64,000 nucleotides of DNA from Akkermansia muciniphila (GTDB taxonomy: Bacteria > Verrucomicrobiota > Verrucomicrobiia > Opitutales > UBA953): NCBI GenBank assembly GCA_943331445.1, contig CALQLO010000008.1, forward strand, positions 26,623-90,622, read 5' to 3'. The position numbers were made by a program, and so were the translations under genes. Below, piece after piece: positions 29,330 to 37,059 of this stretch (position 1 is the first letter of the stretch; each line of letters starts with the position of its first letter). The notes below the pieces were generated by a model that saw only the letters and a list, made by a program, of their open reading frames with translations, was not told the DNA's origin and made no database searches.

Positions 29330-30916
29330 TTACTTTTTCTCGACGGGGGTGAGGTCGCGAAGCAGACCACCGCCGATACGGTTGGCGTTGTTCTGGGAGA
29401 CCCGCTGAGCGAATAGACGGCCTTCTTCGATGCCGGCATTATCCTTGGGCATCTCGGACTTGGCGGCGCGGATAAAGACGTAGTCTCCGGAGATCGTCCG
29501 GAGACCCGGGGTCACCTTGCCAACCCCTGCGGTCGCAATGGCGAGGCCGGTGTCTTCATTCGGGCTGTTGAGGGCTTCGGGAAGGTTAACGATGGGGAAG
29601 GCGGGCGGTGAGGTGAGTGCCAGGCCGTGGGCCTTGGCGCTGTCAGCGAAACTCTTTCCGGCAGCGGCTTCGGTCTGGATGGCCTTGCTCAGGTTATTGA
29701 TTTCTTCGCTGAGCAGGCGGTTGCGGGCGGTTGCTTGCCAGTTCTCAATGGCCTTGGGTTTGACTTCTTCAAAGGTCGGCAGGCGATCTGGGGTGCGCTT
29801 ATTGAGGAAGATGAAAACCGCTCCCTCGTCGTTGGGGAAGACGGCGGTGCGCCATTCTTTATCAGTGAGTTCGCCTGCGAGGCGGAGGGCGGCCGCCGGG
29901 ATGCCGGCAACGACCGGGGCGCTGCCTGACTCGAAGGTGGCGACGGTGGTCAGGGTTGCATTCTTGCTCTTCAGCCATTTGACGAATTCCGCGTTATCGG
30001 CCTTGGTGGTATCGAGCGGGAACTTGTCCACGAGGGCGTTATCGATATCTCCGGAGAAATTATGGATCGCCCGGTCGCGGCGAACGAGTTTTTCGAGTTC
30101 AGCGCGCTTCGCGAGGGCCTGTTCCTTGACCTTCAGCGGGTCAAATTTGAATTTCTCAGCCACATTGTACCCCATGGTGATAATCTCTTCATCGCTGACC
30201 GGGGCCGTGTCGGCATCGGTGGGTTTGAGAACGACCGTCGTAACGGCGACTTTGGCGGGAATTCGGTAATTTTCAACATTGGCAGCGAAGGCGGCCTTCG
30301 CTTTTTCTTCATCCACTTTCACCACGGGCTTGAACTTTGCGGAGTCAAAGCGGGCGACGTCTACGGTCCAGAGTGAGCGGACGCGCTCAACGGTGCGTTT
30401 GACCTGGCTGGTGGTGGCGTGGCCGGGGCCGCCGAGCGTGCCGACTGCCTTGTTGATGCGCCAGGCGTCCTTGATGAAGGCTTCGAATCGGAAGCGGGTT
30501 TCGATGTCGGTGGCACTGAGTTGCTTGGAGGCGAGATCGATGAACTTATTCAGGGCATCGCCGGCATCTTTGGTCTGGGGGCCAGAGGTTGCTTCCCGGG
30601 CGAGCTTACGGATCTCGGTTTCGGAGGGGTTGGGCACCTCGAGGGCATCGGCGAGTTTCAATTCGGCGACCCACTGTTTGAGGGCTTCTTCGCCACCAGC
30701 CATGCGTTGGCCCGAAAAGAAGTTGGCATCCGCGAAGCGGCGGCGGATGGAGGTGTCATTGAGATCGACCCCCATGTACATGTAAGATCCGTTGCCTTTG
30801 AGGGCACCGCGTCCGGCGAAACCGTAGAAGACGAAGGACACGACGATGATCACCAGCAGGAAGCTGAAGATCAGACGGTGGTGTTTGCCGGTGGCGTTCT
30901 GGAGCCAAGTAATCAT
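29330..30916 (-). CDS. membrane-anchored SurA/PpiD-like periplasmic chaperone
   Basis: A 528-residue protein with one N-terminal membrane anchor (about 14-34, RLIFSFLLVIIVVSFVFYGF) and a large periplasmic body rich in helices, the layout of PpiD. A SurA_N-like helical region occupies about 60-250 and a degenerate parvulin-like region the second half. I see no clear catalytic parvulin core, so chaperone activity is more likely than isomerase activity. It is divergent from folA (96-bp gap) and ends at its own terminator. Confidence 0.78.
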   Translation of the reverse strand: MITWLQNATGKHHRLIFSFLLVIIVVSFVFYGFAGRGALKGNGSYMYMGVDLNDTSIRRRFADANFFSGQRMAGGEEALKQWVAELKLADALEVPNPSETEIRKLAREATSGPQTKDAGDALNKFIDLASKQLSATDIETRFRFEAFIKDAWRINKAVGTLGGPGHATTSQVKRTVERVRSLWTVDVARFDSAKFKPVVKVDEEKAKAAFAANVENYRIPAKVAVTTVVLKPTDADTAPVSDEEIITMGYNVAEKFKFDPLKVKEQALAKRAELEKLVRRDRAIHNFSGDIDNALVDKFPLDTTKADNAEFVKWLKSKNATLTTVATFESGSAPVVAGIPAAALRLAGELTDKEWRTAVFPNDEGAVFIFLNKRTPDRLPTFEEVKPKAIENWQATARNRLLSEEINNLSKAIQTEAAAGKSFADSAKAHGLALTSPPAFPIVNLPEALNSPNEDTGLAIATAGVGKVTPGLRTISGDYVFIRAAKSEMPKDNAGIEEGRLFAQRVSQNNANRIGGGLLRDLTPVEKK

Positions 30917-31012
30917 TCGGTCAACCTACCCCAGCCTTTCGGCGGGTGTCAATCAGTCCAGCGGCCCGCCCCAGCGCTTGCATCCCGCAGGGTTATTAAC
31001 ATCCCTTGGGGA

Positions 31013-31507
31013 GTGCCCAAACCCCTCCAATGCATCGTCGCAGTGGCCCGAAACGGGGTCATTGGCGCCGCGGGCAAGCTTCCTTGGCATATCCCGGAGG
31101 ACTTAACCTGGTTCATGGAGCAGACGGCTGGCGGGGTGATGATCGAGGGGCCTGCCTGCTATGCCGAACTCGGCCGGGCGTTGCCGGGCCGCGGGACGGT
31201 CGTGGTATCGCGTGATGCCACGAGGGAGTTTCCGGGAGCGGAGAAAGCCGCGAGCCTCGCGGAGGCAATCGTGATCGCCGACCGGATGGACGATTGGGCG
31301 GGGCCGATTTGGATTACGGGCGGCGAGCGCATCTACGCCGAAGGGCTGCCGCTCTGCGACCGACTTTATATTACCCTTATAGACCGTGATTTTGCCGGGG
31401 ACCGTCTCTTCCCGGCGGACTGGCGGCAGCTTTTCACCAAGCTTGTTTCGTCTAAGTCGGGAAGCCAGGATGGGCTGGGGTATGCGTTTGAAGTTTGGGA
31501 GCGATAA
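31013..31507 (+). CDS. folA: dihydrofolate reductase
   Basis: A 164-residue DHFR of normal size. The open frame continues far upstream antisense to the SurA-like gene, so I start at the GTG at 31013, preceded by a GGGGA-like ribosome site and followed by PKPLQCIVAVARNGVIGAAGKLPW. Conserved elements: the NGVIG...LPWHIPEDLTWF folate site (catalytic acidic residue in PEDL), a GRGTVVVSR NADPH segment, ITGGERIYAEGLP and LYITLIDRDF. It reduces dihydrofolate to tetrahydrofolate. The last codons form one arm of a 15-bp palindrome whose other arm lies just outside the gene. Confidence 0.93.
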   Translation: MPKPLQCIVAVARNGVIGAAGKLPWHIPEDLTWFMEQTAGGVMIEGPACYAELGRALPGRGTVVVSRDATREFPGAEKAASLAEAIVIADRMDDWAGPIWITGGERIYAEGLPLCDRLYITLIDRDFAGDRLFPADWRQLFTKLVSSKSGSQDGLGYAFEVWER

Positions 31508-31525
31508 ACGCCCAAACTTCAAACG
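31485..31525. terminator. 15-bp perfect hairpin spanning the folA stop codon
   Basis: Arms 31485-31499 and 31511-31525 are exact reverse complements, and the 11-nt loop contains the TAA stop. No T-tract follows, so it may be a non-canonical terminator or a fold-back copy of the gene end. An 8-nt unit array (GGACACGT, GGGCAAGG) begins directly after the right arm. Confidence 0.55.
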
Positions 31526-31527
31526 AG

Positions 31528-31766
31528 GGGACACGTGGGCAAGGGAGGATGATGCAAAGGGTAGGGCGGCCATTGCCATGGCCGCCGTTCGCCGAATGGT
31601 GAACGCAGGGTAGGGGCGTGGCTACGCCGCGCCCTTTGTCGTCGGGCATGACGTAGTCCTGCCCCTACCTATGGCCACCATTCGGCGGCCAAGAGGCCAC
31701 ACTGTCGTGATGGTAATCACGTCCCTACCCGATGTAGCTAGGGCAGCACGCAGTGGCGCCCCTACC
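31528..31766. repeat. intergenic cluster: 8-nt units plus CCCTACC-family hairpins
   Basis: The whole gap between folA and the esterase is repeat. It opens with two 8-nt units (GGACACGT, GGGCAAGG) at 31529-31544. Hairpins follow with GTAGGG on the left: 31565-31586 (9-bp arms, loop TGCC) and 31615-31628 (GGCGT / ACGCC). Then comes CGTGAT-GGTA-ATCACG followed by CCCTACC (31706-31729), and a weaker one ending in CCCTACC at 31760-31766. The 24-nt word at 31706-31729 recurs exactly at 33372-33395. Confidence 0.72.
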
Positions 31767-31806
31767 TCGGCCTTGCCCAGGTCGGCGCACCCCCCATAGT
31801 TGCGGC

Positions 31807-33081
31807 ATGCTGCTCCCCATGCTCCTGCTTGCCGCCATTCCTCCGACTATTTCCGATGAAGCGAAGGTGCCGCCGTATACGCTTCCGGATCCGCTCGTCT
31901 GTGCGGATGGCCGTAAGGTGACGGATGCCAAGATGTGGAATGAAGTTCGTCGACCGGAGGTCTTCCGCCTCGTCGAGGAGAACATGTTCGGCCGCACGCC
32001 GGATACCCGTAAACTGCAGGCCGACGCGGTGGTCGAGGTTCGCGAGCAGGGTAAGGATGCTTTAGGCGGCAAGGCCACGCGCACGCAGTTCAAGGTCTGG
32101 CCAATCGGTAAGAAGGGTCCGTCATTCGACATGCTGCTCTACGTGCCTAACGCGGCCAAGCGTCCGGTGCCGGTGTTTGTTGGCCTGAGCTTCGGGGGAA
32201 ATTACACCACCATCGAAGACCCCGCGGTCTTTCTCCCGTCCACTTGGGTTTCTAAACAGTGGGCTTTGAATGATGGCAGTAATCGCGCCGACCCCAAGCT
32301 TCGGGGCAGCCAATCCCGTCGCTGGGAAATCGGGTATCTCATCGACCGCGGCTATGCAGTGGCCACGGCTTATTACGGCGATTTCGAGGCAGATTTTCCG
32401 GAAGGCTGGAAGGAAGGTTTTCGCGCGGCCATCTCCCCGGCGGGAGTGAACACGCAATGGAAGGATGGCGAATGGGCGGCCATCGGTTGCTGGGCTTGGG
32501 GGATGTCCCGCATGCTTGATGTCCTGGAAACGGTGCCGGCCATCGACGCCCAGCGCGCCATTGCGCATGGCCATTCGCGCCTCGGTAAGGCTGGCCTCTG
32601 GGCCGGTGCCCAAGACCAACGTTTCGCTTTCGTGATTTCCAATGACTCTGGTTGCGGTGGGGCAGCGCTTAACAAGCGCATCTTCGGTGAGACCGTTGGC
32701 GTCATCTCTGGCTATTATAAAGGCCGCGGCTTCCCGCACTGGTTCACGGCGCGTTTTGCAACTTTCTCCGAGCGCGAGGAGTTCATGCCGCTCGATGCCC
32801 ATTACCTGCTGGCCTTAGTCGCACCTCGCCCGCTCTACGTCGCCAGCGCTAAGGAAGACAGCTGGGCCGATCCGGTTGGCGAATTTCTCGGTGCGGTGCA
32901 TGCCGATCCTGTTTACCATGTGATGGGTCTGCCCGGCTTAGGTACCAAGGAGTATCCACCCCTCAGCAAGTCCGTTGGGACCACGGTCGGTTACCATGTG
33001 CGCCCGGGCGTTCACGATATCCTGTTAGAAGACTGGAAAAACTACGCGGATTTCGCTGACCGAGTGCTGGCGAGGAAATAA
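31807..33081 (+). CDS. secreted CE15-like (glucuronoyl esterase family) hydrolase
   Basis: A 424-residue alpha/beta hydrolase. I start at the ATG at 31807, which gives a short hydrophobic export signal (MLLPMLLLAAIPPT). The nucleophile elbow GHSRLGKAGLWAGA (Ser near residue 257) and the following NDSGCGGAALNKR are the hallmark of carbohydrate esterase family 15 and related proteins. A late HVRPGVHDI supplies the catalytic His. Such enzymes cleave ester bonds between glucuronoxylan and lignin; which ester this one uses is unknown. It is a single gene between a repeat cluster and tRNA-Arg. Confidence 0.85.
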   Translation: MLLPMLLLAAIPPTISDEAKVPPYTLPDPLVCADGRKVTDAKMWNEVRRPEVFRLVEENMFGRTPDTRKLQADAVVEVREQGKDALGGKATRTQFKVWPIGKKGPSFDMLLYVPNAAKRPVPVFVGLSFGGNYTTIEDPAVFLPSTWVSKQWALNDGSNRADPKLRGSQSRRWEIGYLIDRGYAVATAYYGDFEADFPEGWKEGFRAAISPAGVNTQWKDGEWAAIGCWAWGMSRMLDVLETVPAIDAQRAIAHGHSRLGKAGLWAGAQDQRFAFVISNDSGCGGAALNKRIFGETVGVISGYYKGRGFPHWFTARFATFSEREEFMPLDAHYLLALVAPRPLYVASAKEDSWADPVGEFLGAVHADPVYHVMGLPGLGTKEYPPLSKSVGTTVGYHVRPGVHDILLEDWKNYADFADRVLARK

Positions 33082-33150
33082 GGCGGCCGGCACGGGTTGC
33101 CTCGGGAAGGATTGACTAAGTATCAATTCGGAGGAATTTACCTCCTTCAC

Positions 33151-33225
33151 GCTCCTGTATTTCAATGGATAGAATGCTAGCCTCCGAAGCCGGCGATTTG
33201 GGTTCGACTCCCAACGGGAGCACCA
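33151..33225 (+). tRNA. tRNA-Arg (anticodon CCG)
   Basis: A 75-nt cloverleaf with acceptor GCTCCTG pairing with CGGGAGC (one G-T), T arm TTGGG-TTCGACT-CCCAA, anticodon loop CTCCGAA and encoded CCA (33223-33225). The anticodon stem CTAGC / GCCGG has an A-C mismatch in the middle and a T-G pair, so it is weaker than usual. A GGAGG-AATTTA-CCTCC hairpin and a TTGACT word lie just upstream. Confidence 0.9.
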
Positions 33226-33248
33226 CTTTTGGGCGAGCCTAGCTCGCC

Positions 33249-33395
33249 AGGGGTAGGGTCAGGGGTTGGGGTAGGGATGCGATTGCCATCGCATCCGTTC
33301 GACTCCGAGGCCGGAAGTCATCGGCCCTTGGCTAGCCACGGTCGATGTCTTGGCGTGCCGTTTCAAACGGACGTGATGGTAATCACGTCCCTACC
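33249..33395. repeat. G-rich array and head-to-head covarying hairpins
   Basis: GGGGTA/GGGTCA-type units at 33249-33274 lead into GGTAGGG (33270). Two hairpins follow as an inverted pair: GGATGCGAT-TGCC-ATCGCATCC (33275-33296) and the CGTGAT-GGTA-ATCACG hairpin (33372-33387) followed by CCCTACC (33389-33395). The roughly 33-bp ends are inverted copies in which stem changes are compensated. The last base overlaps the stop codon of the MFS gene. No gene lies in 33226-33394. Confidence 0.8.
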
Positions 33396-34657
33396 TATTG
33401 AACCTTCTCTTCCCGCTCTCCCGTGACCTTGCTGCCGACGGTGAGCATGACGATCAGGCCGATGACGGCGTAGCAGATCGAAGAGCCGAGCAGCACGTTG
33501 CGTAATTTGAAGACGTCGGTCATCCAGCCCATGATGATCGCGGCGAAGGGCAAGAAGCCGAAGAAGCTCAAGCCGGCGACGGCCGAGACGCGACCGCGTA
33601 GCTCGGCGGGCGAGCGTTCCTGGACGATGGTATTGGCGAGGCCGACGAGCGTCGAGACGCCGACGGCGAGGCAGACGAGCGAGACGCCAGCCCAGATGAG
33701 GTCATGCGACTGGCTGAGGCTGACGAGTGCGCCGCAGGCGAGGACCATGCCGGTGAGGATGGCGAGTCGACGGAGGCTCGGGCGGAGGGCCATGATGAGC
33801 AGCGAGCCTGAGACCGAACCAAATCCAGAGCACAGCATCAAGAGTCCCATCTGCTCCGGCGTGGCGTGGAGGTCATTCTTCGCGTAGAGCGGTAACAACA
33901 CGATGATGACCGGGAAGACGAAGAGCGTGTTGGTGGCGAGGAGGGCGACCATCGCCAGGCTCGGCTTGTCTTGACGGACGTGGCGGAAGCCTTCGCCCGC
34001 GCCGCCTTGGCGTTTCTGTTCTTCTTCGACCGTGCCCTGCGGACGGCGGGGTAGCGTGGCCAAGGCGACCATCAGCGCGATGAAAGAGACTGCATTCAGG
34101 TAGAAGGCCCATTCGGCACCGTAACGTCCGACGAGGAAGCCAGCGGCGGCCGGGCCGACGAGGCGGGTGGCGTGGAAGACTGCACGGTCCACGGAGATGG
34201 CTTTGGCGACGTTCTCCTTGGCAACGAGTTCCGGCACGATGGCGGCGGCGGCAGGCATCTCGAACGAACTGGAAATCCCGAGTAAGGCCGCGGCTACGAT
34301 GAGGTGCCAGGTGTGTAAGGAGTCGTGCGCGATGAGCTGGCCAATCGCGAGGGCGAAGCCGATTTGCGCCAGTTGGCAGACCTGCAGGATGAAGCGTTTG
34401 TCATGGCGATCGGCATACGCACCGCCGAGCCGAAAGAGTCCCAGCATAACGAGACCACTCGCGAGGTGTGGCGCCGCCTGTAGAAGGCCTTCGTAGCGCT
34501 GTAGTCCGTCGCGGACCACGACTTCGGTCATCACCCAGCCGAGTGCCATCCCTTGCATCCAGGTGCCCGTCATGGAAATCCCTTCACCGACCATGTAGCG
34601 GGTGAACGGCCCGTTGGGGAAGCGTTCACCGTTGGGACTGGCGGAGGACTCGTGCAT
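33395..34657 (-). CDS. MFS transporter, EntS/MFS_3-like exporter
   Basis: A 420-residue major facilitator protein with about twelve hydrophobic helices and a charged central loop (LPRRPQGTVEEEQKRQGG). I prefer the ATG ending at 34657 (MHESSASPNGERFPNG) over a longer start. The overall pattern, including the SVDRAVFHATRLVGPA segment of the first half, fits the MFS_3/EntS-like exporters. Substrate is unknown; no siderophore genes are near. It is a single-gene unit, and its stop codon overlaps an intergenic hairpin repeat. Confidence 0.85.
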   Translation of the reverse strand: MHESSASPNGERFPNGPFTRYMVGEGISMTGTWMQGMALGWVMTEVVVRDGLQRYEGLLQAAPHLASGLVMLGLFRLGGAYADRHDKRFILQVCQLAQIGFALAIGQLIAHDSLHTWHLIVAAALLGISSSFEMPAAAAIVPELVAKENVAKAISVDRAVFHATRLVGPAAAGFLVGRYGAEWAFYLNAVSFIALMVALATLPRRPQGTVEEEQKRQGGAGEGFRHVRQDKPSLAMVALLATNTLFVFPVIIVLLPLYAKNDLHATPEQMGLLMLCSGFGSVSGSLLIMALRPSLRRLAILTGMVLACGALVSLSQSHDLIWAGVSLVCLAVGVSTLVGLANTIVQERSPAELRGRVSAVAGLSFFGFLPFAAIIMGWMTDVFKLRNVLLGSSICYAVIGLIVMLTVGSKVTGEREEKVQ

Positions 34658-34725
34658 GGGACGGGGCAAAGTTGGGGACAATGCCCCAAAGTGCAAAAGG
34701 AATGGTGTTGGGCGGGCAGCAGGTG

Positions 34726-34953
34726 TTGGCGGTTAGCGGATGGCGGATGGCGGTTGGGGCAGGCGAAAGCCCAAGCACTGCCTCGGAAAATTCAGGTGGC
34801 GGGTGGCAGGCCCGGGTGGCAGGCCGCTTCAATACTCGGTACAGTTGCCTCAGTGGGCGCTATGTCGTGACGCGGTCCCGACCCTACCCATTCAGTGAAT
34901 ACTGGTGGGCCAGGTTTTTATCCCAGCCGCTAACCGCCAACCGCTCACCGCGA
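34726..34953. repeat. inverted 7-nt arrays bounding a repeat-filled gap
   Basis: The left array at 34726-34758 has five 7-nt units (TTGGCGG, TTAGCGG, ATGGCGG, ATGGCGG, TTGGGGC). The reverse complement of such units (TGAGCGG, TTGGCGG, TTAGCGG) fills 34922-34953, right against the TAA of the SGNH gene at 34954. Between them lie a GGTGGCR-unit array (34793-34824) and one CCCTACC hairpin (34864-34890), which recurs exactly, 27 nt, at 61458-61484. No gene was seen in the gap. Confidence 0.78.
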
Positions 34954-35667
34954 TTACCTTTTAAATGCGGCCTCCGTCGCCTTCCAAGCCGCGTCGACTG
35001 CCGGCTTCAGCACGCTGGCGATGGCCTTGTAGCCATCGGCGTCGGGGTGCAGGTTGTCCTTCAGGTAGCTGCCTGGCTTGCCTTCGCCGCTGGGCAGGTT
35101 GAGCGCGGGGTTGATGTCTACGAAGAAGAGGTTTTTGCCGTCCTTGCAGAGTTGAGCGAGCTGGCGGTTGTATTCATCGAGCAGGGGCCACTTGGCTTTG
35201 CGGGAAGGGGCACGGGTGGTGGCGATGAAGACAAAGGCGCAATCGGGATTTTCTTTGCGGACGCGTTCGATGTATTCGCGGATGCGGCCGATCGGGGCGG
35301 CCGGTTCGTCGCCCGCATTCACGTCGTTGCCGCCACACTGGTAGGCAATCACGCGCGGGTGGTAGGGTAGCGTGATGCGGTCCATGTAGCCGTTGACTTC
35401 GGTCGTATAGGAGCCGCCAAAACCACGATTAATCACTGGGTAGGGCTTCATCTCCTCGGCGACGTTCTTCCACATGCGGAGCGTGCTGGCGCCGCTGAAG
35501 AGCAGGGCGTGCTGGGGCGGAGGGTTGGCCTTATCGGCGGCTTCGAAGGCGGCGATATCCTTGGCCATCCGCAGCGGTTGCTGGGCCAGCGGGGTGTGAG
35601 GCTTGGCGACGTCAGCCGCAAAGCTGGCGACAGCCAGAAGGCACGAGAGTAGGAGGGAGGAACGCAT
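34954..35667 (-). CDS. secreted SGNH/GDSL-type hydrolase (copy 1 of tandem pair)
   Basis: A 237-residue exported protein (signal about 1-18). SGNH blocks: block I is LFSGASTLRMW (Ser near 55), then VINRGFGGSYTTEV supplies the block II Gly, YQCGGNDVNAGD the block III Asn, and the C-terminal DNLHPDADGY the catalytic Asp and His. These enzymes hydrolyse acetyl or acyl esters on sugars or lipids. The next gene upstream is a paralogue of the same build, 21 bp away, so the two arose by tandem duplication and are co-transcribed. Confidence 0.88.
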   Translation of the reverse strand: MRSSLLLSCLLAVASFAADVAKPHTPLAQQPLRMAKDIAAFEAADKANPPPQHALLFSGASTLRMWKNVAEEMKPYPVINRGFGGSYTTEVNGYMDRITLPYHPRVIAYQCGGNDVNAGDEPAAPIGRIREYIERVRKENPDCAFVFIATTRAPSRKAKWPLLDEYNRQLAQLCKDGKNLFFVDINPALNLPSGEGKPGSYLKDNLHPDADGYKAIASVLKPAVDAAWKATEAAFKR

Positions 35668-35688
35668 GATATTGTGGGAGGCGGTTTG

Positions 35689-36375
35689 TTATTTGGTGAA
35701 GGCGGGAGCGGTGGCTTTCCACGCGGCGTCAAGGGCGGGGCGCAGGACAGCGGTGATGGCATCATAGCCCTTGTCGCTGGGGTGAAGATTATCGGCGACG
35801 TAGATGCCGGGGCGCGGTTCGCCGTCGGGGAGATTCAAGGCTGGATTGATATCGATATAGCTGACGCCTTTTTCCGCCTGCGCGATTTTCTGGAAGAGCT
35901 CATCGGTCTTTGTCATCGCTTCCCAGGTTTTACGTCGGCTTGGCGCGTGCGTGGTCGAAAGCAGGATGAAGGCGCAATGCGGATTATCCTTACGGAGACG
36001 CGTGAGGTATTCGCGAACGCGTCCCGCGACGGCCTCGGGGGTGTCGCCGGCGTTGAGGTCGTTGCTGCCGCAGTGGTAGACTACGACCCGCGGGTGATAT
36101 GGCAGGGTGATGCGATCTTCGTAGCCGAGCACATCCGTTGTCTTCGAAGCGCCAAAGCCGCGGTTGATCACCGGATAGCCTGAGAGGGCTTCCGCGGCCT
36201 TGGCCCAGCGGCGGAAGGTGCTGGCTCCGGATAATAGCACGCCATGCTGGGGCGGCGGGTTGGCTTGGTCCTTGGCCTCATAGGCGGCAATTTCCTTATC
36301 GAACTTCGAGGTGTAGTCGGCCGCCAGGGCCAAGGTGACCAAGCCAAACGAGAGGAGCCAGAGCGGGAGACGCAT
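35689..36375 (-). CDS. secreted SGNH/GDSL-type hydrolase (copy 2 of tandem pair)
   Basis: A 228-residue protein starting at the ATG ending 36375, which gives the signal peptide MRLPLWLLSFGLVTLALA. The same blocks as its neighbour are present: LLSGASTFRRW, VINRGFGASKTTDV, YHCGSNDLNAGD and DNLHPSDKGY. The two share most motif residues but clearly differ elsewhere, so the duplication is not recent. It is the first gene of the pair; upstream is a repeat-rich gap. Confidence 0.88.
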   Translation of the reverse strand: MRLPLWLLSFGLVTLALAADYTSKFDKEIAAYEAKDQANPPPQHGVLLSGASTFRRWAKAAEALSGYPVINRGFGASKTTDVLGYEDRITLPYHPRVVVYHCGSNDLNAGDTPEAVAGRVREYLTRLRKDNPHCAFILLSTTHAPSRRKTWEAMTKTDELFQKIAQAEKGVSYIDINPALNLPDGEPRPGIYVADNLHPSDKGYDAITAVLRPALDAAWKATAPAFTK

Positions 36376-36429
36376 ACGGGGTAAGGGGGTAGGGTTAGAA
36401 AGAGCGAAGGTCGCCCAGAGGGCAAGGTA

Positions 36430-36607
36430 ATGGAGGACTGGAGGGATGGAGGGCATGAGGGCCGGGAGAGGCAGATGAGAGGGGGGGCTGCTGGCATGCG
36501 GGCAGGCTGCGAAGCAGAGACACTTATTCCCGGGTGGCGGGTGGAAGGGGTTCGGGGTTTTGTCTTTCCTCTGCTATCCGTCATCGGTCATCTTTCATCT
36601 GTCTTCC
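36430..36607. repeat. repeat-rich gap with a 7-nt array
   Basis: This gene-free stretch holds purine-rich near-repeats on the left (GGAGGAC, TGGAGGG, ATGGAGG; about 36430-36465), two GGGTGGM units near 36534-36547, and a clean array of five 7-nt units at 36573-36607 (GCTATCC, GTCATCG, GTCATCT, TTCATCT, GTCTTCC). The array ends only 5 bp before the DUF5069 start. Confidence 0.6.
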
Positions 36608-36612
36608 CTTCC

Positions 36613-37059
36613 ATGCCCCTCGTCCCTGGTCTCCTCAGCCCCTATGAAGCCGTCCGCGGCTTTGTTTATCTCCCTCGCTTGGTCTCGAAGATTCGCCTGC
36701 ATGCCGCGGGGCAGCTGCATGCAGATTTCGTCAATAATCTCGGCAAGGCCTTCGATGACCGGTGCTGCCAATACCTCGGCATTAAATATGACGAGCTTCG
36801 CGTGTGGGTCCTGCAGCATCCAGCCGCGACGCAGGATGAAATCCTCGCTTGGGCTGAATCCGTAGGTCGGAAGATTTCCACGAACGATATCGAGATCTGG
36901 AATGGTTTCATGACCAAGCGCGGCTGGCGCGATGAGGCGAACGAGGTACTCGTCCGGCGCTTGAAGGAGAACGGACTGACCGCCGAGGCCGGCGTAGACA
37001 CGATGTTTGATTATATCGAAGTCGACGAAGGTCGAACTCCGCGCCGCCAAGCGCTCTGA
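36613..37059 (+). CDS. DUF5069 family protein
   Basis: A 148-residue soluble protein starting at the ATG at 36613 (MPLVPGLLSPYEAVRGFVYLPR); the frame extends further upstream through repeats but is not coding there. The RGFVYLPRLVSKIRLHAAG opening and LGKAFDDRCCQYLGI segment match DUF5069, a small family frequent in Verrucomicrobia and related phyla with no assigned function. It converges on thiL with the two stop codons directly back to back (37057-37062). Confidence 0.8.
   Translation: MPLVPGLLSPYEAVRGFVYLPRLVSKIRLHAAGQLHADFVNNLGKAFDDRCCQYLGIKYDELRVWVLQHPAATQDEILAWAESVGRKISTNDIEIWNGFMTKRGWRDEANEVLVRRLKENGLTAEAGVDTMFDYIEVDEGRTPRRQAL

Noticed and set aside
30419..31012. Upstream extension of the folA frame
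   Set aside because: It is antisense to the SurA-like gene; DHFR homology begins right after the GTG at 31013.
33249..33395. Intrinsic terminator pair for tRNA-Arg and the MFS gene
   Set aside because: Stems are strong but lack T-tracts on either strand and copies occur in divergent gaps, so termination does not explain the family.
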